A DNA stretch of 64,000 nucleotides. Source: DASYAE01 sp036501535. Lineage in GTDB: Bacteria > Actinomycetota > Actinomycetes > Streptomycetales > Catenulisporaceae. The notes beneath the pieces are model-generated. The model was not told the origin of the DNA. It saw only the letters and a list, made by a program, of their open reading frames with translations, and ran no database searches. The stretch is taken from positions 1-64,000 of the forward strand of contig DASYAE010000272.1 of assembly GCA_036501535.1 (NCBI GenBank), in the 5' to 3' direction. Below are positions 23,721-31,498 of the stretch, piece by piece (the stretch's first letter is position 1; every line of letters starts with the position of its first letter). The translations under genes were made by a program, and so were the position numbers.

Positions 23721-24818
23721 TTGAAGAAGAGCCTGGTCCAGCTTGCCGACGGTCGCGAGCTGATCTACTTCGATTCGACCGATGGGGAGGCGCGCGACGC
23801 ATATCCCGACACCCGGCCGCTCGGGCGGGGGGCGGGGGCGAGCGAGACCCGGTTCGACCCGGTGCAGGGCGAGTGGATCGCCATCGCCGGGCACCGGCAG
23901 GAGCGGCCCTACCACCCGGCGGCCGACGTGTGCCCGCTGTGCCCCTCGTCGGAGGGCCGGCAGAGCGAGATCCCGGCGCCGGACTACGAGGTGGTGGTGT
24001 TCGAGAACCGCTTCCCCTCGCTCGGCGGGCCGCCGGACCCGGAGGAGTCCCTGGCCGGGCCGCTGCCGCACCGCGCCCGCAACGGCGGCGGGCGGTGCGA
24101 GGTCGTCTGCTTCACCTCGGACCACGACGCCTCGTTCGCCCAGCTCGGCGAGAAGCGCACCGCGCTGGTGCTGGAGGCGTGGACGGACCGCACCGCGCAG
24201 CTCTCCGCGATGCCGGGCATCAGGCAGATCTACTGCTTCGAGAACCGCGGCACCGAGATCGGGGTGACGCTGAGTCACCCGCACGGCCAGATCTACGCTT
24301 TCCCGTATCTGACCCCGAAGACCGCGCAGGCGCTGCGTAACGCCTCCGAACACCACACGCGCACCGGCGGGAACCTGTTCGACGACGTCGTCGCCGCGGA
24401 ACTGGCCGGCGAGCGCGTCATCCTGCAGAACCGGGAGTGGGTCGCGTTCGTGCCCTTCGCCGCGCGCTGGCCGTATGAGGCGCATCTGTATCCGAAGCGC
24501 CGGGTGCACGACTTCACCGAGCTCGACACCGCGCAGCGTGCCGCGTTCCCCGAGGTGTACCTTGACCTGCTCGGTCGCTTCGACCGGATCTTCAAGGGCG
24601 TGCAGAATCCGACGCCTTACATCGCCGCCTGGCATCAGGCACCGGTCGGCTTCGACGGCGCACGGCCGGATCTGGCGTTGCATCTGGAGCTGTTCACTGT
24701 GAGGCGCGCCGCAGACAAGCTAAAGTACCTGGCCGGAACCGAATCAGGGATGGGTGCGTTCATGAACGACGTACCCCCGGAAGCAGCAGCCAGGACTCTG
24801 CGAGAGGCGGCACGATGA
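23721..24818 (+). CDS. galT: galactose-1-phosphate uridylyltransferase
   Basis: A 365-aa GalT, second step of the Leloir pathway: exchange of UMP between UDP-glucose and galactose-1-phosphate. TTG at 23721 is chosen because GGTGGAG precedes it and the protein then begins LKKSLVQLADGRELIYFD like streptomycete GalT; a GTG 11 codons upstream has no Shine-Dalgarno. CPLCPS (zinc ligands), VVVFENRFPSL and the active-site HPHGQIYAF near residue 185 are present. The stop overlaps galE by 4 bp (ATGA), so the genes are translationally coupled. Confidence 0.96.
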   Translation: MKKSLVQLADGRELIYFDSTDGEARDAYPDTRPLGRGAGASETRFDPVQGEWIAIAGHRQERPYHPAADVCPLCPSSEGRQSEIPAPDYEVVVFENRFPSLGGPPDPEESLAGPLPHRARNGGGRCEVVCFTSDHDASFAQLGEKRTALVLEAWTDRTAQLSAMPGIRQIYCFENRGTEIGVTLSHPHGQIYAFPYLTPKTAQALRNASEHHTRTGGNLFDDVVAAELAGERVILQNREWVAFVPFAARWPYEAHLYPKRRVHDFTELDTAQRAAFPEVYLDLLGRFDRIFKGVQNPTPYIAAWHQAPVGFDGARPDLALHLELFTVRRAADKLKYLAGTESGMGAFMNDVPPEAAARTLREAAR

Positions 24819-25831
24819 GCGAGAGCGGCCAACGCGTCAGCGCTCAACGCGGCGGTGATCACCGGATTTTGGTCACCGGCGGCGCGGGCTACATCGGCTC
24901 GGTGGTCGCCGCGCGGCTGCTCGAGTCGGGACACCGGGTCACGGTGCTGGACGACCTGTCCACGGGTTTCCGCGCCGCGGTGCCGGAGGGCGCCGAGTTC
25001 GTCGAGGGCCGGGTGCACGACACGGCCGAGAAGGTGCTCGACGGCTCGTACTCGGCGGTGCTGCACTTCGCCGCCTTCTCCCAGGTCGGCGAGTCGGTGC
25101 GGCAGCCGGAGAAGTACTGGGAGAACAACGTGGTCGGCTCGTTCCGGCTGCTGGAGGCGGTCCGCGCGGCCGGGGTGGGCCGGCTGGTGTTCTCCTCGAC
25201 CGCCGCCGTGTACGGCGAGCCCGAGGCGGTGCCGATCCCGGAGGGCGCGCGCACCGCGCCGAGCAGTCCGTACGGGGCCACCAAGCTGGCCGTGGACCAC
25301 ATGATCGCGGCCGAGTGCGCCGCGCACGGCCTGGCCGCGGTGTCGCTGCGCTACTTCAACGTCGCCGGGTCCTACCGCGGCCTCGGCGAGCGGCACGACC
25401 CCGAGTCGCACCTCATCCCGCTGGTCCTGGACGCGGCGCTCGGGCGGCGGCCGCAGATCGCCGTGTACGGCGAGGACTATCCGACCCGCGACGGCACGTG
25501 CGTGCGCGACTACATCCACGTGGCCGACCTGTCCGAGGCGCACCTGCTCGCGCTCGGCGCCGCGCAGGCCGGCTCGCACCTGATCTGCAATCTGGGCAAC
25601 GGCAACGGCTTCACCGTGCGCGAGGTGATCGACGCCGCGCGGCAGGTGACGGGCCGGCAGATCCCGCAGGTCTCCGCGGCGCGGCGGGCCGGCGACCCGG
25701 CCGAGCTGGTGGCCGCGGCCGGCCGGGCCCGGGAGAAGCTCGGCTGGCGGCCGCAGCACGCGTCGCTCGAGACGATGATCGCCGACGCGTGGTCGTTCGC
25801 CCGTGACACCCGGGACGCGGAAGGGGCCTGA
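24815..25831 (+). CDS. galE: UDP-glucose 4-epimerase
   Basis: A 338-aa extended SDR epimerase interconverting UDP-galactose and UDP-glucose with tightly bound NAD. Shows VTGGAGYIGS near the N-terminus, LDDLSTGFRAAVP, FSSTAAVYG (Ser) and YGATKLAVD (Tyr/Lys pair), plus RYFNVAGS. It overlaps galT by 4 bp and ends 6 bp before galK. The active site is complete. Confidence 0.96.
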   Translation: MSESGQRVSAQRGGDHRILVTGGAGYIGSVVAARLLESGHRVTVLDDLSTGFRAAVPEGAEFVEGRVHDTAEKVLDGSYSAVLHFAAFSQVGESVRQPEKYWENNVVGSFRLLEAVRAAGVGRLVFSSTAAVYGEPEAVPIPEGARTAPSSPYGATKLAVDHMIAAECAAHGLAAVSLRYFNVAGSYRGLGERHDPESHLIPLVLDAALGRRPQIAVYGEDYPTRDGTCVRDYIHVADLSEAHLLALGAAQAGSHLICNLGNGNGFTVREVIDAARQVTGRQIPQVSAARRAGDPAELVAAAGRAREKLGWRPQHASLETMIADAWSFARDTRDAEGA

Positions 25832-25837
25832 GCCGCG

Positions 25838-27037
25838 ATGACAGCGTCCGAAGAAGCCGTCGGCAGGATCGCCCGCGAGGCCGTCTCGCTGTTCCAGGAG
25901 GCCGGATTCGGTCCGCACCCGGGCAGCGTCCCGTTCGGCGTATGGGCGGCGCCCGGACGAGTGAACGTGATCGGCGAGCACACGGACTACAACGAGGGCT
26001 TCGTCCTGCCGATGGCGATAGACCGCTACACGGCCGTCGCCGCGGCGCCCCGCACCGACGGGGTGCTGCGCGTCGTATCGGCCTCCGGCGAGACAGGCAT
26101 CATCGAGACGCCGCTGGCGAACCTGTCGCCCGGCTCGGCTCACGGCTGGTCGGCGTATCCGGCGGGCGTGGCCTGGGCGCTGTTGCACGCGCGCGTGCTG
26201 GGCCCGGGGTTCGGCGGCGCGGACCTGGCGTTCGCCTCGAGCGTGCCGGTCGGCGCCGGCCTGTCCTCGTCGGCGGCGCTCGAGTGCTCCACGGGCATGG
26301 CCCTGGTCGGGGTCGCCGAGGGGCACCTGGGCCCGGCGGATCTGGCCCGGCTGGCGCAGCGGGCGGAGAACGACTACGCCGGGGTGCCCTGCGGCCCGCT
26401 GGACCAGCTCTCCTCGGCGTTCGGGGCGGACGGCGCGGTGCTGTTCATCGACACCCGGACCGGCGAGATCGCTGTGTACCCGTTCGACCTGGAGTCGGCC
26501 GGCCTCGCGCTGCTGGTGATGGACACGAAGGTCAGCCACGACCTCGGCGAGTCCGGCTACCCGGACCGGCGGGCGGCCTGCGAGCGGGCGGCGGTCGTGC
26601 TGGGCGTCCCGGCGCTGCGCGACCTGGACCGGGACGGGCTGGCCCGGGCCGGGCGGGTGCTGGACGAGCGCACCGCGCGGCGGGTGCACCACGTGGTGAC
26701 CGAGGACGAGCGGGTGCTGCGCTTCGTCGACCTGCTGAAGCTGGGCGAGCTGGCCGGCCCGCGGCTGAACGCGGCCGGCGACCTGCTCACCGCCTCGCAC
26801 ATATCCCTGCGCGACGACTTCGAGGTCTCCTGCGAGGAACTGGACACGGTCGTCGACGCGGCGCTGCACGGCGGCGCGCACGGCGCGCGGATGACCGGCG
26901 GCGGCTTCGGCGGCAGCGCCATCGCGCTGGTCTCGCTCGACCGGATGGAGAAGGTGGCCGCCGCGGTGCAGGACGCACTGCCGACGGTGGAGATCTTCAC
27001 TGCGGTGCCGGCACGCGGGGCACACCGCGTCGCGTAA
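25838..27037 (+). CDS. galK: galactokinase
   Basis: A 399-aa GHMP-family kinase that phosphorylates galactose at O1. Signature segments are GRVNVIGEHTDYNEGFVLP (galactokinase signature), VGAGLSSSAALE (ATP-binding glycine/serine loop) and MTGGGFGGSAI. Last gene of the galT-galE-galK operon; the stop is 15 bp from the convergent TetR gene, with no clear terminator between. Confidence 0.96.
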   Translation: MTASEEAVGRIAREAVSLFQEAGFGPHPGSVPFGVWAAPGRVNVIGEHTDYNEGFVLPMAIDRYTAVAAAPRTDGVLRVVSASGETGIIETPLANLSPGSAHGWSAYPAGVAWALLHARVLGPGFGGADLAFASSVPVGAGLSSSAALECSTGMALVGVAEGHLGPADLARLAQRAENDYAGVPCGPLDQLSSAFGADGAVLFIDTRTGEIAVYPFDLESAGLALLVMDTKVSHDLGESGYPDRRAACERAAVVLGVPALRDLDRDGLARAGRVLDERTARRVHHVVTEDERVLRFVDLLKLGELAGPRLNAAGDLLTASHISLRDDFEVSCEELDTVVDAALHGGAHGARMTGGGFGGSAIALVSLDRMEKVAAAVQDALPTVEIFTAVPARGAHRVA

Positions 27038-27052
27038 GACGCTGATCGGCGT

Positions 27053-27634
27053 TCAGGCAAGCGCCGCGTCGAGCAGGATCTCAGCTGTGGCGCGGGAGGC
27101 GAGGGCGGCGTCAGGGTCGTGGTCCATCCGCGCGGAGATCCCGGCGCCGTCGTACAGCAGGTGAAGCCGGCGCGCGAATGACGCCGCGTCAGGGACCCCC
27201 GCCTGCTGCGCCAAGTCGGTGAACAGGCTGCGCACCCACGCGCGGTACGCATCCGCCGCCTGGTCCACCAGATCACCCCGGCGGGCCTCGGCGCTGGCGC
27301 TGACGAACGCGCAGCCGTGGAACCCGGACTGCTTGAAGGTCTCGCCCTGCGCTTCGAACACGCCGAGCAGGCGCTCGCGCGGGGTGTCGTAACGCTCGAT
27401 GTAGCCGGTGATCCGCGCCGCCACGCTCGCGTGCCGGCCCTCGAGGTAGGCGCGGATCAGCTCCTCCTTGCTGCCGAACGTGTTGTACAGCGACGCCTTG
27501 GCGACCCCGGCGTGCTCGATCACCCGGTCGATGCCGACCGTGCGCACGCCCTCGTCGTAGAAAAGCTCGTCGGCGGCGGCCAGCAGGCGCTCGCGCGCGG
27601 AGGGCCTCGCCGCGGCCGCGGAACTCTGCGCCAT
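27053..27634 (-). CDS. TetR-family regulator of the adjacent MFS exporter
   Basis: A 193-aa TetR repressor. The helix-turn-helix (ARERLLAAADELFYDEGVRT, then GIDRVIEHAGVAKASLYNTF) is complete; the C-terminal ligand domain contains GETFKQSGFHGCAFVSASAE, typical of the subfamily. ATG at 27634 is used. Its own promoter holds CAGACAGACCTGTTC, and the MFS gene promoter holds matching sites, so the repressor probably controls itself and the MFS gene that precedes it on the same strand. Confidence 0.92.
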   Translation of the reverse strand: MAQSSAAAARPSARERLLAAADELFYDEGVRTVGIDRVIEHAGVAKASLYNTFGSKEELIRAYLEGRHASVAARITGYIERYDTPRERLLGVFEAQGETFKQSGFHGCAFVSASAEARRGDLVDQAADAYRAWVRSLFTDLAQQAGVPDAASFARRLHLLYDGAGISARMDHDPDAALASRATAEILLDAALA

Positions 27635-27667
27635 CGCTCTCACCCTTCCCCGGTGCATTCTCGGTAA

Positions 27668-27682
27668 CAGACAGACCTGTTC
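27668..27682. promoter_or_regulatory. TetR operator candidate, regulator promoter
   Basis: CAGACAGACCTGTTC shares the 12-bp core AGACAGACCTGT with the MFS promoter at 29134-29145, 30-45 bp upstream of the TetR start. Confidence 0.6.
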
Positions 27683-27717
27683 ATTCTATGCCAGCCGACC
27701 GGCGGCGGGCGGAGGGC

Positions 27718-29058
27718 TCAGCGCTTCGCGGCGCCGGCGCGCAGCAGGCCGACGAGGGCGAGCGCGGCCAGGACCAGCAGTGCGGCGCAGTATTCGCGGG
27801 CGGCGCCGGTCAGCCCCTGGCCGTGCACGGTCAGGAAGCCGGCGGCCACGGCCGGAACGCCCATGCCCAGGTAGGAGACGACGAAGAGCAGGGACAGCAC
27901 GCCGGAGCGCTCGTGCGCGGCGGCCAGCGGCACGACGGTGCGGATGCCGCCCTGGAACCCGCTGCCGAAGCCGATCCCGGAGATCACCGTGCCGCCGAAG
28001 AACAGCGCGGTGGCGACGGGCGACGAAGACGAAGACGAAGACGAAGACGAGGAGTGGAGGCTGAGCGAGGCAAGCGTGACGACGACTCCGAGGGCCAGTG
28101 CGAGGATCCCGGTCAGCATCACCGTGCGCGGCTGCGTCCTGCGAAGCGCGGTCACCGCGGCGGCGGCGACGCCGGCGAGCAGGAACAGGCTGAGGCCGCC
28201 GAGCACGACGGAGCGCGAGCCGGTCAGGGTGGAGACCAGCGCGGGCCCCAGCGCCCCGTAGAGCCCGGCCAGCGCCCACACCGCGAACAGGACGGGAGCG
28301 GCGGCGAGCACCGGGCCGCGCACCGTGCGCGGCAGCTTGATCTCAGGCTTCAGACTCGTCAGCGCGCCCGGCGTGCGGGTCACCGTCTCGCGCATCAGAG
28401 CTATGCCGAGCGCCTGCAGCGCGAACACGCCGAGCAGCGCGAGGTAGACCAGATGCGTCGGCGCGGGCAGGTACTGCACGGCGAGCGCCGAGAGCAGCGC
28501 GCCGCTCGCGGTGCCGAAACCGGGCGAGACGGCGTTCGCGAACGTCCCGCGGCGCGGATCGACGTCCAGCATCCCGGCACCGATGGCGCCGAGGGCCGAT
28601 CCGGTGGCCAGTCCCTGGACGACCCGCGCGATCATCAGCGCGGGCACGCCGTCCGCGGTCGCGAACACGACCATCGCAGCAGCCTGAGCCGCAAGTGCGG
28701 CGAGCAGGACGGGACGGCGCCCGACGTGGTCCGAGAGCTTGCCGAGGGTCAGCAGCGCGACCAGCACGGACACGGCGTAGATGCCGAACACGATCGTGGT
28801 CGTGATCGGCGAGAAGCCCAACCGGGCCTGGTACACGGCGTAGAGCGGCGTCGGCGCGCTCGACGAGGCGAGCAGCGACACGACCAGCGACGCGAGCAGG
28901 TAGAGCGCCGGGCGGCCGGACAACCGGCGGACGCGGTGCGGATGAGTACGAGAACAGGAGCGGCCGTCGAGGGGAGCGAGAAGCGCGGCCGCCGCGGCAT
29001 CGACCTCGGACTGGTCGACGGCGGGCGGGCGGCGGTCCGTCGTGTCGTTCTGAAGCAT
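27718..29058 (-). CDS. MFS transporter (efflux type)
   Basis: A 446-aa, about 12-helix major facilitator. Helix 1 begins ALYLLASLVVSLLASSSAPT, followed by the motif-A loop LGKLSDHVGRRPVL; helix-rich pattern continues to the C-terminus. A run of eleven serines lies in an external or internal loop after helix 9 or so and is encoded by a hexanucleotide repeat. ATG at 29058 has GGGAG 7 nt upstream. Together with the TetR gene and shared operator this looks like an inducible drug or metabolite exporter. Confidence 0.92.
   Translation of the reverse strand: MLQNDTTDRRPPAVDQSEVDAAAAALLAPLDGRSCSRTHPHRVRRLSGRPALYLLASLVVSLLASSSAPTPLYAVYQARLGFSPITTTIVFGIYAVSVLVALLTLGKLSDHVGRRPVLLAALAAQAAAMVVFATADGVPALMIARVVQGLATGSALGAIGAGMLDVDPRRGTFANAVSPGFGTASGALLSALAVQYLPAPTHLVYLALLGVFALQALGIALMRETVTRTPGALTSLKPEIKLPRTVRGPVLAAAPVLFAVWALAGLYGALGPALVSTLTGSRSVVLGGLSLFLLAGVAAAAVTALRRTQPRTVMLTGILALALGVVVTLASLSLHSSSSSSSSSSSPVATALFFGGTVISGIGFGSGFQGGIRTVVPLAAAHERSGVLSLLFVVSYLGMGVPAVAAGFLTVHGQGLTGAAREYCAALLVLAALALVGLLRAGAAKR
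28022..28051. repeat. GACGAA hexanucleotide tandem repeat inside the MFS gene
   Basis: Four exact GACGAA units and one GACGAG unit, coding on the minus strand for most of an eleven-serine tract. Unit length is a multiple of three, so slippage would change loop length without a frameshift. Confidence 0.85.
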
Positions 29059-29106
29059 GGTGCACTCCCGGGCGCGAGCATCGGATGGACCGGCACTGTG
29101 TAGACC

Positions 29107-29149
29107 GGTCTGTCTAGCCAAAGAGTGAGACTAGACAGACCTGTCTGTC
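29107..29149. promoter_or_regulatory. TetR operator region upstream of the MFS gene
   Basis: GGTCTGTCTAG (29107-29117) and CTAGACAGACC (29131-29141) form a perfect 11-bp inverted repeat with a 13-nt spacer; the right arm overlaps a second palindrome ACAGAC-CT-GTCTGT (29135-29148). The core AGACAGACCTGT recurs in front of the TetR gene. Confidence 0.7.
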
Positions 29150-29151
29150 CT

Positions 29152-29322
29152 GTCAAAGGGACGGCCACGGCCTGCGCAAAGCCGTTCTGCGACGTGATCC
29201 GGGTCTGCACCGCAGACGGCGGCGTCGCCCGGCTGCGCTTGTACTTCTTCTGCCCGGAGGTGTTGACCGGGGTCGCCGCCGAGTTCGGGATCCCAGCACG
29301 CACCCACGGCTACCACTACTGA
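29152..29322 (+). pseudogene. possible remnant of an ECF sigma factor C-terminus
   Basis: The frame ends with VARLRLYFFCPEVLTGVAAE, FGIPARTHGYHY and a stop, which from memory resembles the end of ECF sigma factors carrying a SnoaL-like C-terminal domain. Nothing upstream continues the homology and the TetR operator adjoins, so at most a 50-codon fragment is left. Could also be chance. Low confidence. Confidence 0.3.
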
Positions 29323-29340
29323 TGCTGATCGAACGCGGGC

Positions 29341-29946
29341 TTACCCCTGCGGCGCGGCCCCGGGCTCGGGCTCGGGCTCGGCGGCGCGGCGGGCGCGGAA
29401 AGTGGCCGTCTTCACCCGGTTCTGGCAGGCGGTGGAGCAGTACCGCTTGGTCCCGTTGCGCGAGACGTCCACGTAGACCCGGTCGCAGGAGTCCGCGGAG
29501 CACACGCCGATCCGGTCCGCGTGCTCGCTGCCGAGCACGAAGGCGAGCCCGGCGGCCTGCCCGGCCCCGATCCCCGGCGCCATCGGCGTGTCGGCGGTGT
29601 GGAAGTGCAGGTGCCAGGGCTCGCCGTCGTGTCGGATGAGGGTCGGGCGGGCGTCGTACTCGCGGGCCATCGTGTTGACGAGGTGGGCCGCCGCGTCGAA
29701 GTCGTCCGCCTCGACCGCGTCGAAGACCAGGCGCAGCCGCGCGGCGAGCCCGGCCAGGGCCTCGGCCTGCTCTCCGGTCGTCCGGACGCCGTAGCGGCGG
29801 TGGATCACCGAGTCCGCGCGGGCGCGCAGCTCGGCGGCGTCCGCTGCGGGCGGGTAGTCGCGGCCCCGGCTCTCCCCCGGCACCATCGCGTTCACCAGCG
29901 CCGCGGCCTCCTCCACGACCTGCAACGTGTGACCGTCGAAACGCAC
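29341..29946 (-). CDS. CGNR zinc-finger regulator (ABATE domain)
   Basis: A 201-aa protein with an N-terminal ABATE stress-type domain (VRFDGHTLQVVEEAAALVNA) and a C-terminal zinc finger: CSADSCDRVYVDVSRNGTKR, then YCSTACQNRVKTATFRAR, the CGNR family pattern (here CQNR). Members are putative DNA-binding regulators. GTG at 29946 is preferred because the protein then begins VRFDGHTL like relatives; an upstream ATG at 29994 would add 16 residues encoded by the half-site region. It is divergent from the methyltransferase gene. Confidence 0.88.
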   Translation of the reverse strand: MRFDGHTLQVVEEAAALVNAMVPGESRGRDYPPAADAAELRARADSVIHRRYGVRTTGEQAEALAGLAARLRLVFDAVEADDFDAAAHLVNTMAREYDARPTLIRHDGEPWHLHFHTADTPMAPGIGAGQAAGLAFVLGSEHADRIGVCSADSCDRVYVDVSRNGTKRYCSTACQNRVKTATFRARRAAEPEPEPGAAPQG

Positions 29947-29951
29947 TTGAC

Positions 29952-30007
29952 CAGTTACCCCTACTCGATTAGCGTCGTAACTGCCATTCATCATATCGAC
30001 AGTTACG
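29952..30007. promoter_or_regulatory. three CAGTTAC half-sites between divergent genes
   Basis: CAGTTAC (29952-29958), CGTAACTG (29976-29983) and CAGTTACG (30000-30007). The last two are a perfect 8-bp inverted repeat with a 16-nt spacer. The cluster fills the CGNR/methyltransferase intergenic region and is a likely shared operator. Confidence 0.6.
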
Positions 30008-30016
30008 GAGTGCGCT

Positions 30017-30787
30017 GTGCAGCTCTCGCTTCCGACCGCCCGGCACTGGGTCGAGCGCTGGGACCGCCAGCAGGAGGGCTACCTGCCCGACCGGGAGACG
30101 ATGTTCGCGGTGATCGCCGACGCGGTCGCGCAGACGGTCCGGGACGCGGACCGGCCCAACCCGGTCGTGGTGGACCTGGCCTGCGGGCCGGGCTCGCTCG
30201 GCGCGCGCGTGCTCGGGCGTCTGCCGCAGGCCCGCGTCATCGGCGTCGACACCGATCCGGTGCTGCTCGCGCTGGCCCGCACGGTCTACGGCTTCGAAGT
30301 CGTCGACCACGACCTGACCGACGCCGGCTGGATCGCGGCGCTGCCACTGCCCCAGGGCCCTGAGGCCGAACGGGTCGACGCGGTCGTCAGCACCACCGCG
30401 CCGCACTGGCTCCGCCCGGAACAGCTCGCGGCGCTTTACGCACAGGCGGCCGAGCTGCTGCGGCCCGGCGGCGTCCTGCTGAACGGCGACGAGATGACCG
30501 GGCCGGCCGCCGAGATCGAGCGGATTCACCGGGCGATCGGCCGGGGCCAGATCGAGCGGTCCGGCGTCGCCGACCGGGAGGTGTGGGACGACTGGTGGAC
30601 CGCGATCAAGCGCGAGCCGGAGCTCGCGGACGCGCTGGCCGATCGGGACGGCCGGGCCTGGCAGCACCCGGAGAACGGCGGCACGACCTACGAGCAGCAC
30701 GTCGGGATGCTACGCGAGGCCGGGTTCCGCGCGGTCGAGCCGGTCTGGCAGTACGGCCGGCGCCGCATCCTGGCCGCGGTGCGGTGA
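30017..30787 (+). CDS. class I SAM-dependent methyltransferase
   Basis: A 256-aa methyltransferase. Motif I VVVDLACGPGSLGARVL, acidic end of strand 2 VIGVDTDP, motif II/III VDAVVSTTAPHWL and LLRPGGVLLNGDEM are present. GTG at 30017 has GGAG upstream. Divergent from the CGNR gene with only about 70 bp between, holding shared half-sites. Substrate unknown (small molecule likely). Confidence 0.9.
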   Translation: MQLSLPTARHWVERWDRQQEGYLPDRETMFAVIADAVAQTVRDADRPNPVVVDLACGPGSLGARVLGRLPQARVIGVDTDPVLLALARTVYGFEVVDHDLTDAGWIAALPLPQGPEAERVDAVVSTTAPHWLRPEQLAALYAQAAELLRPGGVLLNGDEMTGPAAEIERIHRAIGRGQIERSGVADREVWDDWWTAIKREPELADALADRDGRAWQHPENGGTTYEQHVGMLREAGFRAVEPVWQYGRRRILAAVR

Positions 30788-30797
30788 AGCAGGCCGA

Positions 30798-31121
30798 TCA
30801 GGGCTCGGGCTTGGGCACGTCGAGGCCGACGCCGTTCAGCCAGAGCGCGAGCGTGCGCTGCAGCAGGCCGCGGTCCAGCACGTAGTGCCGCTCGCGCCCG
30901 TGCCGCTCGACGGTTACCAGCCCGGCATCGATCAGTATTTTGAGATGCCGGGTGGTGGTCGGCCAGGAGTGCGCGAACCGACCGGCCAGCTGTCCCGCGG
31001 TCATCGCGCCGTGGCGGGCGTGGAGGAGCTGCAGGATGTGCCGCCGGGTGGCGTGGGCGAGCGCCCCGAAGACCGCGTCGAGCTCGCCCAGCTCGCGCAG
31101 GCCGCGGGGCGTGCCGCTCAC
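30798..31121 (-). CDS. ArsR-type winged-helix regulator
   Basis: A 107-aa ArsR-like regulator with LDAVFGALAHATRRHILQLL, GAMTAGQLAGRF and the recognition helix SWPTTTRHLKILIDAGLVTV, then a wing RHGRERHYVLD. No metal-binding ELCVCDL-type motif, so it probably senses something other than metal. GTG at 31121 overlaps the stop of the monooxygenase gene by 4 bp (GTGA), so both form one operon behind the operator at 31458-31473. Confidence 0.92.
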   Translation of the reverse strand: MSGTPRGLRELGELDAVFGALAHATRRHILQLLHARHGAMTAGQLAGRFAHSWPTTTRHLKILIDAGLVTVERHGRERHYVLDRGLLQRTLALWLNGVGLDVPKPEP

Positions 31122-31447
31122 AGCTTGATCGGGTGCAGGTGCGGGAACTCGAACGGCGGCCGGCCGCCGCGCTCCTCGCACATGTCGCCGATCCGCTCCC
31201 AGAGGGTGGCGATCTGAGGGTGCGTGTGGGCCGATGCGGCCGCTTCGGCGCTGGCCCATTCGAAGATCTCGAGGAACAGCGGCCCCTCGATGCGCTGGTC
31301 GGCGCCGAGCAGTACCTCGGTGGGCCGCGCGGTGACCAGCTCCAGCTCGCGCAGCGCGTTCTCGTGCTCCCGCAGCAGGTCCTTGAACTGCTCCTCGAGG
31401 CCGGGCCTGACCCGGTAGTGGGCGAAGACGATCTCGGGTTCGGTCAT
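31118..31447 (-). CDS. antibiotic biosynthesis monooxygenase (ABM) domain protein
   Basis: A 109-aa ferredoxin-like ABM protein: MTEPEIVFAHYRVRPGLEEQ, then EGPLFLEIFEWASAEAAASA and HTHPQIATLWERI. Such small proteins act as cofactor-free monooxygenases or quinone-type detoxifiers. ATG at 31447. First gene of an operon with the ArsR-type regulator. Confidence 0.88.
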   Translation of the reverse strand: MTEPEIVFAHYRVRPGLEEQFKDLLREHENALRELELVTARPTEVLLGADQRIEGPLFLEIFEWASAEAAASAHTHPQIATLWERIGDMCEERGGRPPFEFPHLHPIKL

Positions 31448-31457
31448 GCCCAAATTC

Positions 31458-31473
31458 TTAGCGGTTTCGCTAA
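31458..31473. promoter_or_regulatory. ArsR-type operator candidate
   Basis: TTAGCG-GTTT-CGCTAA, perfect 6-bp arms with a 4-nt spacer, 10 bp upstream of the monooxygenase ATG and therefore over the promoter. It fits autorepression of the operon. Confidence 0.65.
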
Positions 31474-31498
31474 ATATGGCAAGCGGTCTGCTGCAGTG

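Noticed and set aside
28022..28051. Short regular repeats as a CRISPR-like array
   Set aside because: The units are 6 bp, contiguous and coding; no spacers exist. No repeat-spacer arrangement was found anywhere in the window.
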